Below, piece by piece: positions 36,194 through 44,598 of a stretch of 64,000 bases of DNA; positions within the stretch are counted from its first letter, which is position 1, and each line of letters starts with the position of its first letter. The notes beneath the pieces are model-generated. The model searched no databases and was not told where the DNA came from. It saw only the letters and a list, made by a program, of their open reading frames with translations. Position numbers and translations under genes: made by a program. The stretch covers positions 124,001 to 188,000 of the forward strand of contig NZ_JAFMYW010000003.1 in assembly GCF_017353175.1 (NCBI RefSeq), given 5' to 3'. The DNA comes from Fibrella forsythiae. GTDB lineage: Bacteria; Bacteroidota; Bacteroidia; Cytophagales; Spirosomataceae.

Positions 36194-36988
36194 ATGAACG
36201 AAATGGAATTAGCAGGAAAAGTAGCCCTGATCACGGGTGGCGGATCGGGCATAGGTAAGGCGGCAGCGGTCATGATGGCAAAGGCAGGTGCCAAAATCGT
36301 CGCTATCAGCCGTACGCAGGATGAGGTCGACGAAACGATCCGGGAAGTTGAAAAGGCGGGTAGCGAAGGCCTTGCCCTGACAGCCGATATAGCAAAAGCC
36401 GACGATATGAAACGGGTTTACGATGACCTGGACAAGCGCTTCGGCCGGCTCGACATTATTTTTGCCAACGCCGGTATCAACGGCATGTGGGCGCCTATTG
36501 ATGAGCTGACGCCGGAAGAGTGGCAGAAAACCATTGACATCAACCTCACCGGTACGTACATGACCGTGCACTTTGGCGTGCCCCTGTTGAAGCGTCAGGG
36601 CGGTGGGTCAATCATCATCACAGCATCGGTCAACGGTACACGCCTGTTCACCAATACAGGTTCAACGGCCTATTCAAGCACAAAAGCCGCGCAGGTTGCT
36701 TTTACCCAACTAATTGCACTGGAGTTGGCTAAAGATAAAATCCGGGTTAACGTAGTATGCCCCGGGGCCATCGATACCGAAATTGACGACAACTCATCGA
36801 AGCGGGACATCGACAAAATTAAAGAGCCGGTTGATTTCCCTGAAGGCACCATTCCACTCACCGACGGTAAGCCCGGAAAAGCCGATCAGGTAGCTGACCT
36901 GGTGCTTTTTCTGGCCTCTGACCGCGCCAGCCATATCACCGGTACCCCCATCTGGATTGACGGAGGTGAATCGTTGCTGGTCGGATAA
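36194..36988 (+). CDS. Short-chain dehydrogenase/reductase (glucose 1-dehydrogenase-like)
   Basis: This 264-residue classical SDR has the cofactor motif TGGGSGIGKA near residue 15, NAGI in the fourth strand, the catalytic Ser in TASVNG, and YSSTK with the catalytic Tyr and Lys. PGAIDTEI and the C-terminal WIDGGESLLVG complete the Rossmann fold. Sequence style is that of SDRs annotated glucose 1-dehydrogenase or 3-oxoacyl reductase; the substrate is not predictable. It is cytoplasmic and monocistronic, divergent from the FAD-dependent oxidoreductase with a 146-base gap. Confidence 0.87.
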   Translation: MNEMELAGKVALITGGGSGIGKAAAVMMAKAGAKIVAISRTQDEVDETIREVEKAGSEGLALTADIAKADDMKRVYDDLDKRFGRLDIIFANAGINGMWAPIDELTPEEWQKTIDINLTGTYMTVHFGVPLLKRQGGGSIIITASVNGTRLFTNTGSTAYSSTKAAQVAFTQLIALELAKDKIRVNVVCPGAIDTEIDDNSSKRDIDKIKEPVDFPEGTIPLTDGKPGKADQVADLVLFLASDRASHITGTPIWIDGGESLLVG

Positions 36989-37046
36989 ACATACTATATA
37001 GCCTATAGGTTTACTGATTATAAAAATCAGATAAAAACTCAACGAC

Positions 37047-37604
37047 ATGAAAACGTACTGGATAGCCAGCCTCACTCTGGCCTGTAGCCTGACAGTGGCC
37101 GCTTACGCCCAACAGCCAACGCAGCAATCGTCAAGCGCAAACGTAGTACCAACGCCACCGCGCCAGACATCGTCGCGCGAAGGCCTTGAGCGTAAGGGGG
37201 GCGTAAACGTAGGCCGGGAAGGAAGCCCAAAAATGAAAGACGGCGTATCGCGGTCGGGCAATTCAAACCTTTCACCTACTTCGCCCACCAATGTGCCGCC
37301 ACCGGGCGGTGACAAGCCAGGTACGTCGGCAGGAGCAGCAAAACCTGCCGGAGCGCCGATGCCTGCCGGAGCAACTGCCGCCGGGCCAGCCATGCCGGCA
37401 AAACCAAAGGGAACCGGCACGCGTAACGGCAATACGGCATCGAGCGGTAATAAGCCTGTACAAACGCAGGGAAGCACCTCAGAAGGAACGGCCAGTGCCC
37501 CGTCTCCGGGTGGTGCACCGGGCACTGGCACCAAAACAATGCGGATGGCAAAACCGAAAAGTCAGTCTGCTACGATGAACGCCAGTGCCAAGCCTAAACC
37601 GTAA
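37047..37604 (+). CDS. Exported low-complexity Pro/Ala/Gly-rich protein
   Basis: This 185-residue protein has a signal peptide (about 1-21, cut near AYAQ) and a body made almost entirely of Ser, Thr, Pro, Gly, Ala, Asn and Lys, with repeated PAGA/PAKP blocks. No fold or domain is recognisable and it is probably disordered. The C-terminal 30 residues are basic (KTMRMAKPKSQ, SAKPKP). Codon use and base composition look like the neighbours, so I think it is a real gene. Function unknown. Confidence 0.6.
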   Translation: MKTYWIASLTLACSLTVAAYAQQPTQQSSSANVVPTPPRQTSSREGLERKGGVNVGREGSPKMKDGVSRSGNSNLSPTSPTNVPPPGGDKPGTSAGAAKPAGAPMPAGATAAGPAMPAKPKGTGTRNGNTASSGNKPVQTQGSTSEGTASAPSPGGAPGTGTKTMRMAKPKSQSATMNASAKPKP

Positions 37605-37705
37605 GCACATTTCTGTAACCCAGTAAGAGCGTGTAAGCAGATTTTCGATAAGTTGCCGACGCGCTGGTCTCCGCATTGTCAGGTACGTTATGGCGCATAT
37701 TCGTT

Positions 37706-37978
37706 ATGATACGACCCAAACCTTGTGATGAATTGAGCACACTGACAGCTATAAAAACGGCGGCGGTCTATGTGTGTGAAGAGTGCGTAAAAACCGGCGC
37801 TACGTGGGTGCATCTACGTACCTGCCAAACGTGTGGCAAAACACACTGCTGCGACTCATCACCCAATAAACACGCCACGAAACACTTTCTGGCCACGCAG
37901 CACCCCGTTGTGTCGTCGGCCGAACCGGGCGAGCAGTGGGTCTGGTGCTTCGTTCATGAGCAAATGGCGGGGTATTGA
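37706..37978 (+). CDS. Small UBP-type zinc-finger protein
   Basis: This 90-residue protein carries Cys and His in the UBP/BUZ zinc-finger spacing: CEEC near residue 24, CQTCGKTHCC in the middle, then two His (NKHATKHF) and a late Trp-Cys. In eukaryotes this finger binds the free C terminus of ubiquitin; bacterial single-domain copies are widespread and uncharacterised. The open frame extends upstream from a TTG at 37676, but the ATG at 37706 is the natural start. It ends 7 bases before a long hairpin and converges with the DUF4136 gene. Confidence 0.8.
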   Translation: MIRPKPCDELSTLTAIKTAAVYVCEECVKTGATWVHLRTCQTCGKTHCCDSSPNKHATKHFLATQHPVVSSAEPGEQWVWCFVHEQMAGY

Positions 37979-37985
37979 TCCTTAC

Positions 37986-38069
37986 TGGCCGAACGCAGTT
38001 GCGCCGCTTACCTATGAGTCTGGTTTCACTCCAGTATTCATAGATAAGCGGCGCAACTGCGTTCGGCCA
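37986..38069. repeat. Long hairpin between converging genes
   Basis: The 32-base arms 37986-38017 and 38038-38069 pair with one mismatch around a 20-base loop. The arm includes GTTGCGCCGCTTA. It starts 7 bases after the stop of the zinc-finger gene and ends 6 bases before the stop of the DUF4136 gene, so it could end both transcripts. Confidence 0.92.
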
Positions 38070-38075
38070 ATTACC

Positions 38076-38642
38076 TTATCGCCCGTAACCCGTATTCTCG
38101 CTGTTGGTGGCCATCAGCGGGTATTGGTCGAAAATGGACCGGACAATACCTTTGAAGTAGTTGTTCTTGAAATTCGCGTTACGCATCATCTTCGAAGCGT
38201 ATCCCTTCCAGATTACCTGATATGACTCGGCGTCGATCAGCGAAATCATCAATGTGCCTTCGTCGAGGTTGTAGTCAACGCGTTTGTAAGTAGCGTCGTC
38301 ATCTTCCCGAACAACCCAGTCTTTGATAACGGGTTGCTGATAGCCCCGGAAACGGAGATCGCTACGGAAGATATTGTACGAAACAAGCAGATTCGGAGCC
38401 CGGTTGCTGACCCGGTAGCCGCGTGCTTCCATCTGGTGCCGAATGGCGTCCTGAATGTCGGAGCAGAGCAGGGTCGAGTCGATGAATTCGCACTCCAGGA
38501 AGTTGAATGATTTATAGTCTTTGAAGTGGCCTTCGTAGCTGTAATCATGTTCAACAAATAGCTGGCCGCCGCCGGGAGAGCAGCATACCATACTAAAACC
38601 AGCCAGAGCCAGTACAACGAACAAGCCGAAAAATCTGCCCAT
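38076..38642 (-). CDS. DUF4136 domain lipoprotein
   Basis: This 188-residue protein has a signal with lipobox-like cysteines (FSMVCCS) and a DUF4136 body: DYSYEGHFKDYKSFNF at its start, IQDAIRHQMEARGYR in the middle and YQVIWKGYA near the end, the usual pattern of this family. DUF4136 proteins are envelope lipoproteins of unknown role, widespread in Bacteroidota and Proteobacteria. The gene is alone on the minus strand and ends at a hairpin. Confidence 0.82.
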   Translation of the reverse strand: MGRFFGLFVVLALAGFSMVCCSPGGGQLFVEHDYSYEGHFKDYKSFNFLECEFIDSTLLCSDIQDAIRHQMEARGYRVSNRAPNLLVSYNIFRSDLRFRGYQQPVIKDWVVREDDDATYKRVDYNLDEGTLMISLIDAESYQVIWKGYASKMMRNANFKNNYFKGIVRSIFDQYPLMATNSENTGYGR

Positions 38643-38776
38643 AAAAGTATACGTGTAAATGTTGTTAGTTCAGAATCGTGTTATGTCAAGTGAAGAAAAT
38701 GATGTACGCTTTCAACAGCAATCTACCGACTATTGTTTGGTGTTGCAAGCCTACAACGCAACGAATTGGTAATTTA

Positions 38777-39802
38777 TTAACCCCGATAGTAATCAAGGGC
38801 TTGACGCATCAATGTTTTACTGACCGGTATGTCATAGGCACATCGCCCAGGGCCATCAATCAGGGCCATTCGTACCTGTCCAGCCCGGTTTTTCTTATCC
38901 TGTAGGGTATGGGCAAGAATTGGCTCCGTATCCTCATTTTTCAGGGTCACACGACCATATACGGCAAAGAGATATTCTTCGATTTCCTGCAGCAGGGTCT
39001 CTTCGATCATACCGAGCTGAAAACTCAGATATGCTTCCATGACCATACCGGCTGCAATAGCCTCGCCATGCAGCAGGCGACCTTTAGGCCGGTCGAGAAA
39101 ATGCGTCTCAACGGCGTGCCCCAGCGTGTGTCCGAAGTTCAGAATTTTTCGCAACCCTTTCTCGGTCGGGTCCTGCGCCACTACACGTTCTTTGATCGCC
39201 ACGGAGTGCGCCACCGTCCGGTTCCAGTCAAGGTCTTCCAGATCGTACCGCCGCAACCGGGCCCACTCATCGGCATCGGCAATGAGGCAATGCTTGATCA
39301 CTTCGGCAAAGCCCGACCGCAATTCCCGCTCGGGCAACGTACCCAGAAAGGCGGTGTCGATCAGTACCGCGGCGGGCAGCTGAAACACGCCGATATGGTT
39401 CTTGAGTCCTTGAAAATCGATACCCAGCTTTCCGCCCACGCTGGCGTCGACTTGCGAAAGCAGTGTGGTGGGCAACTGAGCAAAGGCGATTCCACGCTTG
39501 TAGGTAGCCGCGCAAAAACCACCCATATCGCCGATGACACCGCCGCCCAGATTGAGCATTAGCCCATGCCGGTCGAAGTTGGCACGGGTGAGTGCGCCCC
39601 AGATGGTTTCGCAAGTGGCCAGGTGCTTATGACCTTCGCCCGCCGGGATCCGAATCAGGGTATGTTTAGGCAGCAGCGACTTCACGAGTGGGTAGCAATG
39701 TTTGGCAGTATGATTGTCGACCAGCACGGCCAGTGCCGATGGGTTTTGTTGACTGATGAACTGCGGTAAACTTTCCGACAAAGGGGCGATCGTTACAGAC
39801 AT
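38777..39802 (-). CDS. aroB: 3-dehydroquinate synthase
   Basis: AroB catalyses the second step of the shikimate pathway: DAHP to 3-dehydroquinate with transient NAD oxidation and a metal. The 341-residue protein shows GGGVIGDMGGFCAATYKRGI (NAD-binding), PTTLLSQVDASVGGKLGID (substrate), GFAEVIKHCLIAD, and metal ligands within LNFGHTLGHAVE and LLHGEAIAAGM. Length and motifs are ordinary for the family. It is monocistronic; other aro genes are absent from the window. Confidence 0.96.
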   Translation of the reverse strand: MSVTIAPLSESLPQFISQQNPSALAVLVDNHTAKHCYPLVKSLLPKHTLIRIPAGEGHKHLATCETIWGALTRANFDRHGLMLNLGGGVIGDMGGFCAATYKRGIAFAQLPTTLLSQVDASVGGKLGIDFQGLKNHIGVFQLPAAVLIDTAFLGTLPERELRSGFAEVIKHCLIADADEWARLRRYDLEDLDWNRTVAHSVAIKERVVAQDPTEKGLRKILNFGHTLGHAVETHFLDRPKGRLLHGEAIAAGMVMEAYLSFQLGMIEETLLQEIEEYLFAVYGRVTLKNEDTEPILAHTLQDKKNRAGQVRMALIDGPGRCAYDIPVSKTLMRQALDYYRG

Positions 39803-39906
39803 GGGGAAAACGGATTGACTTATAAATGGACCCGCGTCTATCTGACGCAGGTACGTTACTTCGTGTGAAGCGGTTGCCTGGCGGCTAAATTATTGATGAG
39901 ATTTCG

Positions 39907-41766
39907 TTATCTGGCCCTCGTTGCGAGGTCGGTGAAGGGAATGTCGAGCATCCGGCCAATGGGCTTCCCATCGCGGTAGGCAACTACGCGCAATCGATCG
40001 GCCCCTTTCGGGAAAACGAATGGCTGCATGTATTTCGGCGACATGGCATCGGGCAGGGTATTATCGGTTGTGTAAAAAAGGTCGATACCAGCCAGTTCAT
40101 GATTCAGCAGAATTTCCACTATACCCGTTGTCTGCTTCTGCACGGTAACGTACGGATTCAGGTAGCTGCGACTGTAGTTGATTCCTGCGACATCAAACCT
40201 GGAGAAATGGCTTTCGACCCGGCGCACAAAATCGGGCCAGTTGCGCGTGTTCTTCGGCGACCACAACACTTCAGCAATGGCGAAGGCGCGGGGCCAGACC
40301 ATGTATTCAGCATGGCGGCTGGTTGGCACCGACTCTGTCCAGAGGTTGGCCTGTCCACCCAGAATAAGCTCGGTCCGAACACTATCCGGAACCGGCTCAA
40401 AGGCGTATGAATTGCTAAGGCGGCAAATGCCGTAGGTGCTGGGCTCGGCCGAAGGGTCACCCTGGTAGAGATCTACGTAACAGTTCTGGAAAGGCGTCAT
40501 GATGACCGGGTGGCCCTGTTTCGCTGCCGCAATGCCACCATTCATGCCCCGCCAGCTCATCACGGTGGCGTTTGGGGCTAAGCCGCCTTCCAGAATTTCA
40601 TCCCAGCCGATCAGCCGTTTCCCTTTGCTCTGCACAATCTTCTCGACGCGCCGGATGAAATAACTTTGGATTTCTTCCACATTTTTAAGTCCGTTTGCCG
40701 CCATCAGAGGTTTACAGGCGGCACACTGCTCCCAGAAACCCTTGAACGCTTCGTCGCCACCCACGTGGATGTATGGTCCGGGAAACAGTTGGGCTATTTC
40801 GGTGAAAACCTTGTCTATGAACAGGTACGTGCTGTCATTGCACGGATTGAGCGTATTGTCTTCCAGTTTATAAAACTTCCCGTTCGGGTAAATCGGCACA
40901 ACTTTGCCGCTGCACGTCAGGTTCGGATAGGCCGCAATAGCCGCCAGCATATGGCCCGGCATATCAATTTCGGGAACCACCATAACCTGGCGTTCGGCCG
41001 CATACTGAACTACTTCCCGAATCTCATCCTGTGTATAGAAACCGCCGTAACTCTGCGTCTCACCGGGAACCGGGTTTTCACGATTGTTCCAGCGGCCCGT
41101 TCGCGGCGCACGCCAGGCACCAACCTGCGTCAGGCGTGGCAACGATTTGATCTCGATTCGCCAGCCTTGGTCGTCAGTGAGGTGCCAGTGGAAGACGTTG
41201 TATTTGTAGCGCGCCATCAGGTCGATAAACTGCTTCACGTATTCTTTCGTGAAGAACGACCGACTCACGTCGAGCATCATGCCCCGCCAGCCAAATCGGG
41301 GTTGATCGCGGATAACAACGGCCGGTATAATCCCGTTCTTCGATGTAGTAACCGACGTACCTGTGAACCGAAAGCCAGGACGCTCACGCTCGGCGGGGAG
41401 CAGTTGCCGCAGGGTTTGTAATCCATAGAAAATGCCCGCTGCTTCAGGGGCTGTCAGCCGGATGCCGGTTGGAGAAACAACCAGCTCATATCCTTCCCGG
41501 CCAATATTGGCTACCGGAGCCAGCCGTACGGTGATGTTGTTGGCGGGTTTGGCCAGGTCGTTGATGCGCAGGCCGGGCAAGCTGGTCTGCACCATCTGAC
41601 GAACCTCGGCCACGGGCGTCAGCACGGCCAGTTGCGTCTTGGCCGTTATGGTAAACTGGCCCGTGCCAGCCTGTATGGATTGAGGCTGAGGAATAAGCGC
41701 AGGAAGCGGAAGTTGGGCAAAGGTGGGTAGGCTAAGCGTAAGCAGACCGAAGAGAATGGCTTTCAT
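39907..41766 (-). CDS. Beta-N-acetylhexosaminidase, GH20, exported
   Basis: This 619-residue enzyme has a signal peptide (MKAILFGLLTLSLPTFAQ), a GH20b N-terminal domain and the catalytic barrel with D338-E339 in YIHVGGDEAFKGFW, the substrate-assisted pair of GH20. MLDVSRSFFTKEYVKQFID and WHLTDDQGWRIEIK are conserved; a C-terminal chitobiase-like beta domain follows. It releases terminal N-acetylglucosamine or N-acetylgalactosamine from chito-oligosaccharides or glycoproteins. The open frame reaches 41799, but the signal peptide begins at the ATG at 41766. It stands alone, with no sugar kinase or transporter beside it. Confidence 0.92.
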   Translation of the reverse strand: MKAILFGLLTLSLPTFAQLPLPALIPQPQSIQAGTGQFTITAKTQLAVLTPVAEVRQMVQTSLPGLRINDLAKPANNITVRLAPVANIGREGYELVVSPTGIRLTAPEAAGIFYGLQTLRQLLPAERERPGFRFTGTSVTTSKNGIIPAVVIRDQPRFGWRGMMLDVSRSFFTKEYVKQFIDLMARYKYNVFHWHLTDDQGWRIEIKSLPRLTQVGAWRAPRTGRWNNRENPVPGETQSYGGFYTQDEIREVVQYAAERQVMVVPEIDMPGHMLAAIAAYPNLTCSGKVVPIYPNGKFYKLEDNTLNPCNDSTYLFIDKVFTEIAQLFPGPYIHVGGDEAFKGFWEQCAACKPLMAANGLKNVEEIQSYFIRRVEKIVQSKGKRLIGWDEILEGGLAPNATVMSWRGMNGGIAAAKQGHPVIMTPFQNCYVDLYQGDPSAEPSTYGICRLSNSYAFEPVPDSVRTELILGGQANLWTESVPTSRHAEYMVWPRAFAIAEVLWSPKNTRNWPDFVRRVESHFSRFDVAGINYSRSYLNPYVTVQKQTTGIVEILLNHELAGIDLFYTTDNTLPDAMSPKYMQPFVFPKGADRLRVVAYRDGKPIGRMLDIPFTDLATRAR

Positions 41767-41899
41767 GAACAAACAGATTGTCGCTGCGAAGGTAGCCAAA
41801 CCCGTTGTTTCCTACAGATAAGCAATGCACTGATTCTCATTTGCCGATACGGGCCATTGGTGAAATAAGTACCTTGTTGGCCTAAACCACCTGATCGTG

Positions 41900-42580
41900 A
41901 TGCCCCGGCTAATTTACATTCATGGGTACGTTGAAGACCCCAGCATTTTCGATAATCTGGCCCCGTTGTTACCAACCAACTCGGTATTGAAACTGAACCT
42001 GCAGGATGAATTCGCCCGCTGGAATCCCGATGATAAGACCGTAAACGTATCGACGCTGGCTCAGTATCTGGCAAAGACACACCAGATTGGTCCCGGTGAT
42101 GTAGTCATCGGCCACTCGATGGGTGGCTGGATTGCGGCCAATCTAAAAGCGCAGACGGGCTGCCGGGCCGTGCTGATTTCGTCGTATACCGACGTGAAAA
42201 AAGTGATCACGTTCACCCGTAACATTGGGCTGGTCCGTTTGCTGGTTCATTGGGGTATCGTACAGAGCAAAGGGTTCGCCAGTTATGCACTGAAAAAATA
42301 TCCATTCGATGAGTCGCGGGCACTGCATAAATCATTGATCGGTAATATGACCAACCAGCCCCGGCGGTTTGTGTATCAGCAGCTTCGCGTGCTGCTAGCC
42401 CCTTTTCCCCTTCCACACGCCGTACCCGATCTGCGGATTCACACGCGACCCGATAACGTATTGCGTTTCCCGGACGAACCATTTCACGAAACCCCTGGCG
42501 ACCACTTCAACCTGGTATTTCACCCGGAAGCCGTAGCTGCCCCGATTCTAAAATGGTTGGAAATAACCGCTAGTCAGTAG
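41900..42580 (+). CDS. Alpha/beta-hydrolase
   Basis: This 226-residue cytoplasmic hydrolase starts PRLIYIHGYVEDPSIF with the oxyanion HG motif; the nucleophile elbow is GHSMGG and the catalytic His is late in GDHFNLVFHPEA. It resembles small esterases/lipases without a clear family name. The start is the ATG at 41900, just after a GTG. The last codons lie in the left arm of hairpin H4, which also encodes the end of the converging gene. Substrate unknown. Confidence 0.75.
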   Translation: MPRLIYIHGYVEDPSIFDNLAPLLPTNSVLKLNLQDEFARWNPDDKTVNVSTLAQYLAKTHQIGPGDVVIGHSMGGWIAANLKAQTGCRAVLISSYTDVKKVITFTRNIGLVRLLVHWGIVQSKGFASYALKKYPFDESRALHKSLIGNMTNQPRRFVYQQLRVLLAPFPLPHAVPDLRIHTRPDNVLRFPDEPFHETPGDHFNLVFHPEAVAAPILKWLEITASQ

Positions 42581-42631
42581 TCGCGCTGCTGATTTAGCCA
42601 TCTCATTCCTTTGCAGCGCGACTACCGACTA
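42571..42631. repeat. Hairpin overlapping the ends of two converging genes (H4)
   Basis: The 19-base arms 42571-42589 and 42613-42631 pair with one mismatch. The right side continues with a clear heptad series: GACTACC, GACTATT, GACTTAC, GACTGTC (42620-42647). The arms encode the last residues of the hydrolase (plus) and the last residues of the ABA4-like protein (minus), and the tip has CGCGCTGCTGA. Confidence 0.85.
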
Positions 42632-43064
42632 TTGACTTACGACTGTCATCCACTCCCCTAACCACCACATACAGCAACATTCCCATTGGCCCGAGCATGA
42701 AGCAGAACAGCAGGCAGGGTATGAGCCAGCCATGAGCGATGTTATGCTGTTGAGCGTCGCGCAGAATCCAGCAGCCCGCTACCAGGTCAAAAGCGAGGTA
42801 GTGAATCCAGCCGGCCAGCATGACTTGCTCACCGCCCTGCTGGAAAAGCGTCATGACGCCTTTTAGCGAAGCAAACGACATAAAATCGAGCGAGCCACCG
42901 GTGCTGGTGAAGAGGTAATAGGCATACATGATAGCCAGCAACGCCGGAACGAGCAGCGTACGGGTGAGCCACTGGGTGACGCGCCAGCGCGGGGCTACGA
43001 TCATCAGAAGCCACTGGGGAAAGACCAGCGCATTGGCCAGCGAAAAAGCCGTTTCGTTCGACAT
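42603..43064 (-). CDS. ABA4-like (DUF4281) membrane protein
   Basis: This 153-residue protein has four membrane segments (FPQWLLMIVAP, LLVPALLAIMYAYYL, IHYLAFDLVAGCWIL, IPCLLFCFMLGPMGMLLYVVV) and the DUF4281/ABA4 pattern, including a Phe/Asp-rich segment GGSLDFMSF and GWIHYLAFDL. ABA4 is needed for neoxanthin synthesis in plants; bacterial homologues are common but of unknown role, possibly linked to carotenoids. The best start is MSNETAFSLAN at 43064. The C-terminal tail (IVGSRAAKE) is encoded by hairpin H4 and looks added. The gap upstream contains DnaA boxes. Confidence 0.78.
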   Translation of the reverse strand: MSNETAFSLANALVFPQWLLMIVAPRWRVTQWLTRTLLVPALLAIMYAYYLFTSTGGSLDFMSFASLKGVMTLFQQGGEQVMLAGWIHYLAFDLVAGCWILRDAQQHNIAHGWLIPCLLFCFMLGPMGMLLYVVVRGVDDSRKSIVGSRAAKE

Positions 43065-43236
43065 AAACAGGGGTGGGTTCAGAACTGTGCACCTAAAGTA
43101 ATGCTTCAGTTTGACGGGGTAAAAGAAAGTAATCCACAATTATTTAGGTTATCCACATATAGTTTTACTTAAAGTGTGGATAACTAGCGTAAAATCTCGA
43201 GCAAACGGGAAAAATGTGCACAACATTTTGCGAATT
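43065..43236. other. AT-rich gap with DnaA boxes; candidate replication origin or DnaA-controlled site
   Basis: This 172-base gap holds two perfect 9-mer DnaA boxes in inverted orientation: TTATCCACA at 43149-43157 and TGTGGATAA at 43175-43183, 17 bases apart with an AT-rich spacer. A one-mismatch box (TAATCCACA) lies just to the left and another (TGTGCACAA) at 43215-43223. Gene direction changes around here: about 23 of 37 genes to the left are minus, and 16 of 19 to the right are plus. This fits an origin, but a DnaA-regulated promoter of the ABA4-like gene is also possible. Confidence 0.5.
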
Positions 43237-43995
43237 TCAGAGTTGCATCGCTACCCGTCGTACTAAAGACGTATGGCCCGTAGAAAGTACGGTCACTTCG
43301 CAGGTGGGGAGGGCTACCTCCAGCGGCCGCGTCTGTTGGCGGGGCAACACGGCATCGTATTGGCCAAGAAACAGACGTACCCGCACGCCAAAAGTCGTCA
43401 TGACTTCCGCGAAATTGGTCATGTTCGTATCAAGCGATCGAAAACCCGTCCATGAACGGTAGATCTGGGTACGTTGCTCAGGCGTTTGCATGGTGGCCGC
43501 TACGAAACGCAACAGAGCCGCGTTGAGTAACCCAACGCGAACAAGGCCGCGTCCCAGAAGCATGAATAATGACGTATTGCGCAGGAAAAAGCGAAGCAAA
43601 GCCCGGCCTGCTTTCGTCGACGTACCCAGCTTGAACCAGGGATCCTGCGAGATGCCGTCGGGGGCCAGCAGCAGTACCTCGTCAATCCGGTTGGCAAAGG
43701 ACTGAGCCGTAACCAGCGCAAATCGCCCCCCCATACTAAAGCCAACCACCGAAAACCGGTCAATTGCGTGTGTTGCCAGAAACGTATTCAGCAAACTTTG
43801 CCAGTACGAACTAGTTATTACCGCAGGCCAGTTGGCGGTTTGGCTTTTACCATGAAAAGGCAGGTCAATGCTGTATAGGGTATGCGTATGAGCCAGTTGC
43901 CCGGCAAACGGTTCAAAGCAACTGCTATCCTGCCCAATGCCGTGAAACGCCAGCCAGACAATTGGCCCCGACCCGTATTTTATAGATGTTAACAC
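43237..43995 (-). CDS. Alpha/beta-hydrolase
   Basis: This 252-residue hydrolase has WLAFHGIGQDSSCFEPFA (oxyanion region), the nucleophile elbow GFSMGG and the catalytic Asp and His in LGQYDAVLP and STGHTSLV. It resembles BioH/menaquinone-type and carboxylesterase alpha/beta-hydrolases; no signal peptide is present. It is divergent from the MaoC gene with a 40-base gap, so promoters may overlap. It is not close in sequence to the hydrolase at 41900. Substrate unknown. Confidence 0.75.
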   Translation of the reverse strand: MLTSIKYGSGPIVWLAFHGIGQDSSCFEPFAGQLAHTHTLYSIDLPFHGKSQTANWPAVITSSYWQSLLNTFLATHAIDRFSVVGFSMGGRFALVTAQSFANRIDEVLLLAPDGISQDPWFKLGTSTKAGRALLRFFLRNTSLFMLLGRGLVRVGLLNAALLRFVAATMQTPEQRTQIYRSWTGFRSLDTNMTNFAEVMTTFGVRVRLFLGQYDAVLPRQQTRPLEVALPTCEVTVLSTGHTSLVRRVAMQL

Positions 43996-44035
43996 CTTAT
44001 GGGAATTGAATTCTCATTCCCAACGCCCGATTCCT

Positions 44036-44506
44036 ATGCAAACATTCCCTAACCTCGATGCCTTCACCGCCCATGCTGGTCAGGAACTTGGTACCACCGA
44101 CTGGATCACGATCTCGCAGGAGCAAATACAGTTATTTGCCGACGCAACCGGCGATCACCAGTGGATTCACCTCGAACCCGAACGTGCCGTTCGCGAATCG
44201 CCGTATAAGACCACCATTGCCCATGGTTTTCTGACGCTCTCCCTGGCGCCTCGTCTGCTGGCTGATCTCTACAGAGTAGAATCAGTGAAGATGGGAATTA
44301 ACTACGGTGCCAATAAAATCCGGTTTACCAACGCCGTCCCGAGCGAGAGCCGGGTGCGTATGAAAGCCTGGCTTCATCACGTTGAACAAACCAATGCTAA
44401 TGAAAACAGTAAGGGTGTTCGGGTTATCATCGAATGTGTATTCGAGGTTGAAGGCCAAAGCAAACCCGCCTGCGTTGCTGAACTGATTATGCTTCTCTTC
44501 GAGTAG
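44036..44506 (+). CDS. MaoC family (R)-specific dehydratase
   Basis: This 156-residue hot-dog fold protein has the hydratase 2 motif FADATGDHQWIHLEPERA (catalytic Asp and His) and TIAHGFLTLSLAP. It should hydrate trans-2-enoyl-CoA or dehydrate (R)-3-hydroxyacyl-CoA. The next two genes encode a FabG reductase and an acyl-CoA dehydrogenase, so the three form a fatty acyl-CoA group, though long hairpins lie between each pair. The start is the ATG before QTFPNLDAF; the open frame extends 30 bases upstream without matching the family. Confidence 0.87.
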   Translation: MQTFPNLDAFTAHAGQELGTTDWITISQEQIQLFADATGDHQWIHLEPERAVRESPYKTTIAHGFLTLSLAPRLLADLYRVESVKMGINYGANKIRFTNAVPSESRVRMKAWLHHVEQTNANENSKGVRVIIECVFEVEGQSKPACVAELIMLLFE

Positions 44507-44598
44507 TTAATAGTGTAGAGTTAAGAATTAAGAGTTGCTTCGCTGAGGTGCGTTCTTAAGCAAAGCAACTCTTAATTCTTAACTCTACACTATTAACT
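44505..44598. repeat. Perfect 36-bp stem hairpin with 7-bp periodic arms (H5)
   Basis: 44505-44540 pairs perfectly with 44563-44598. The left arm reads TAATAGT, GTAGAGT, TAAGAAT, TAAGAGT and ends in TGCTT, followed by CGCTGA in the loop. It overlaps the last base pair of the MaoC stop codon. A further 17-base direct copy of part of the right arm lies at 44611-44627, just before fabG. Confidence 0.95.
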
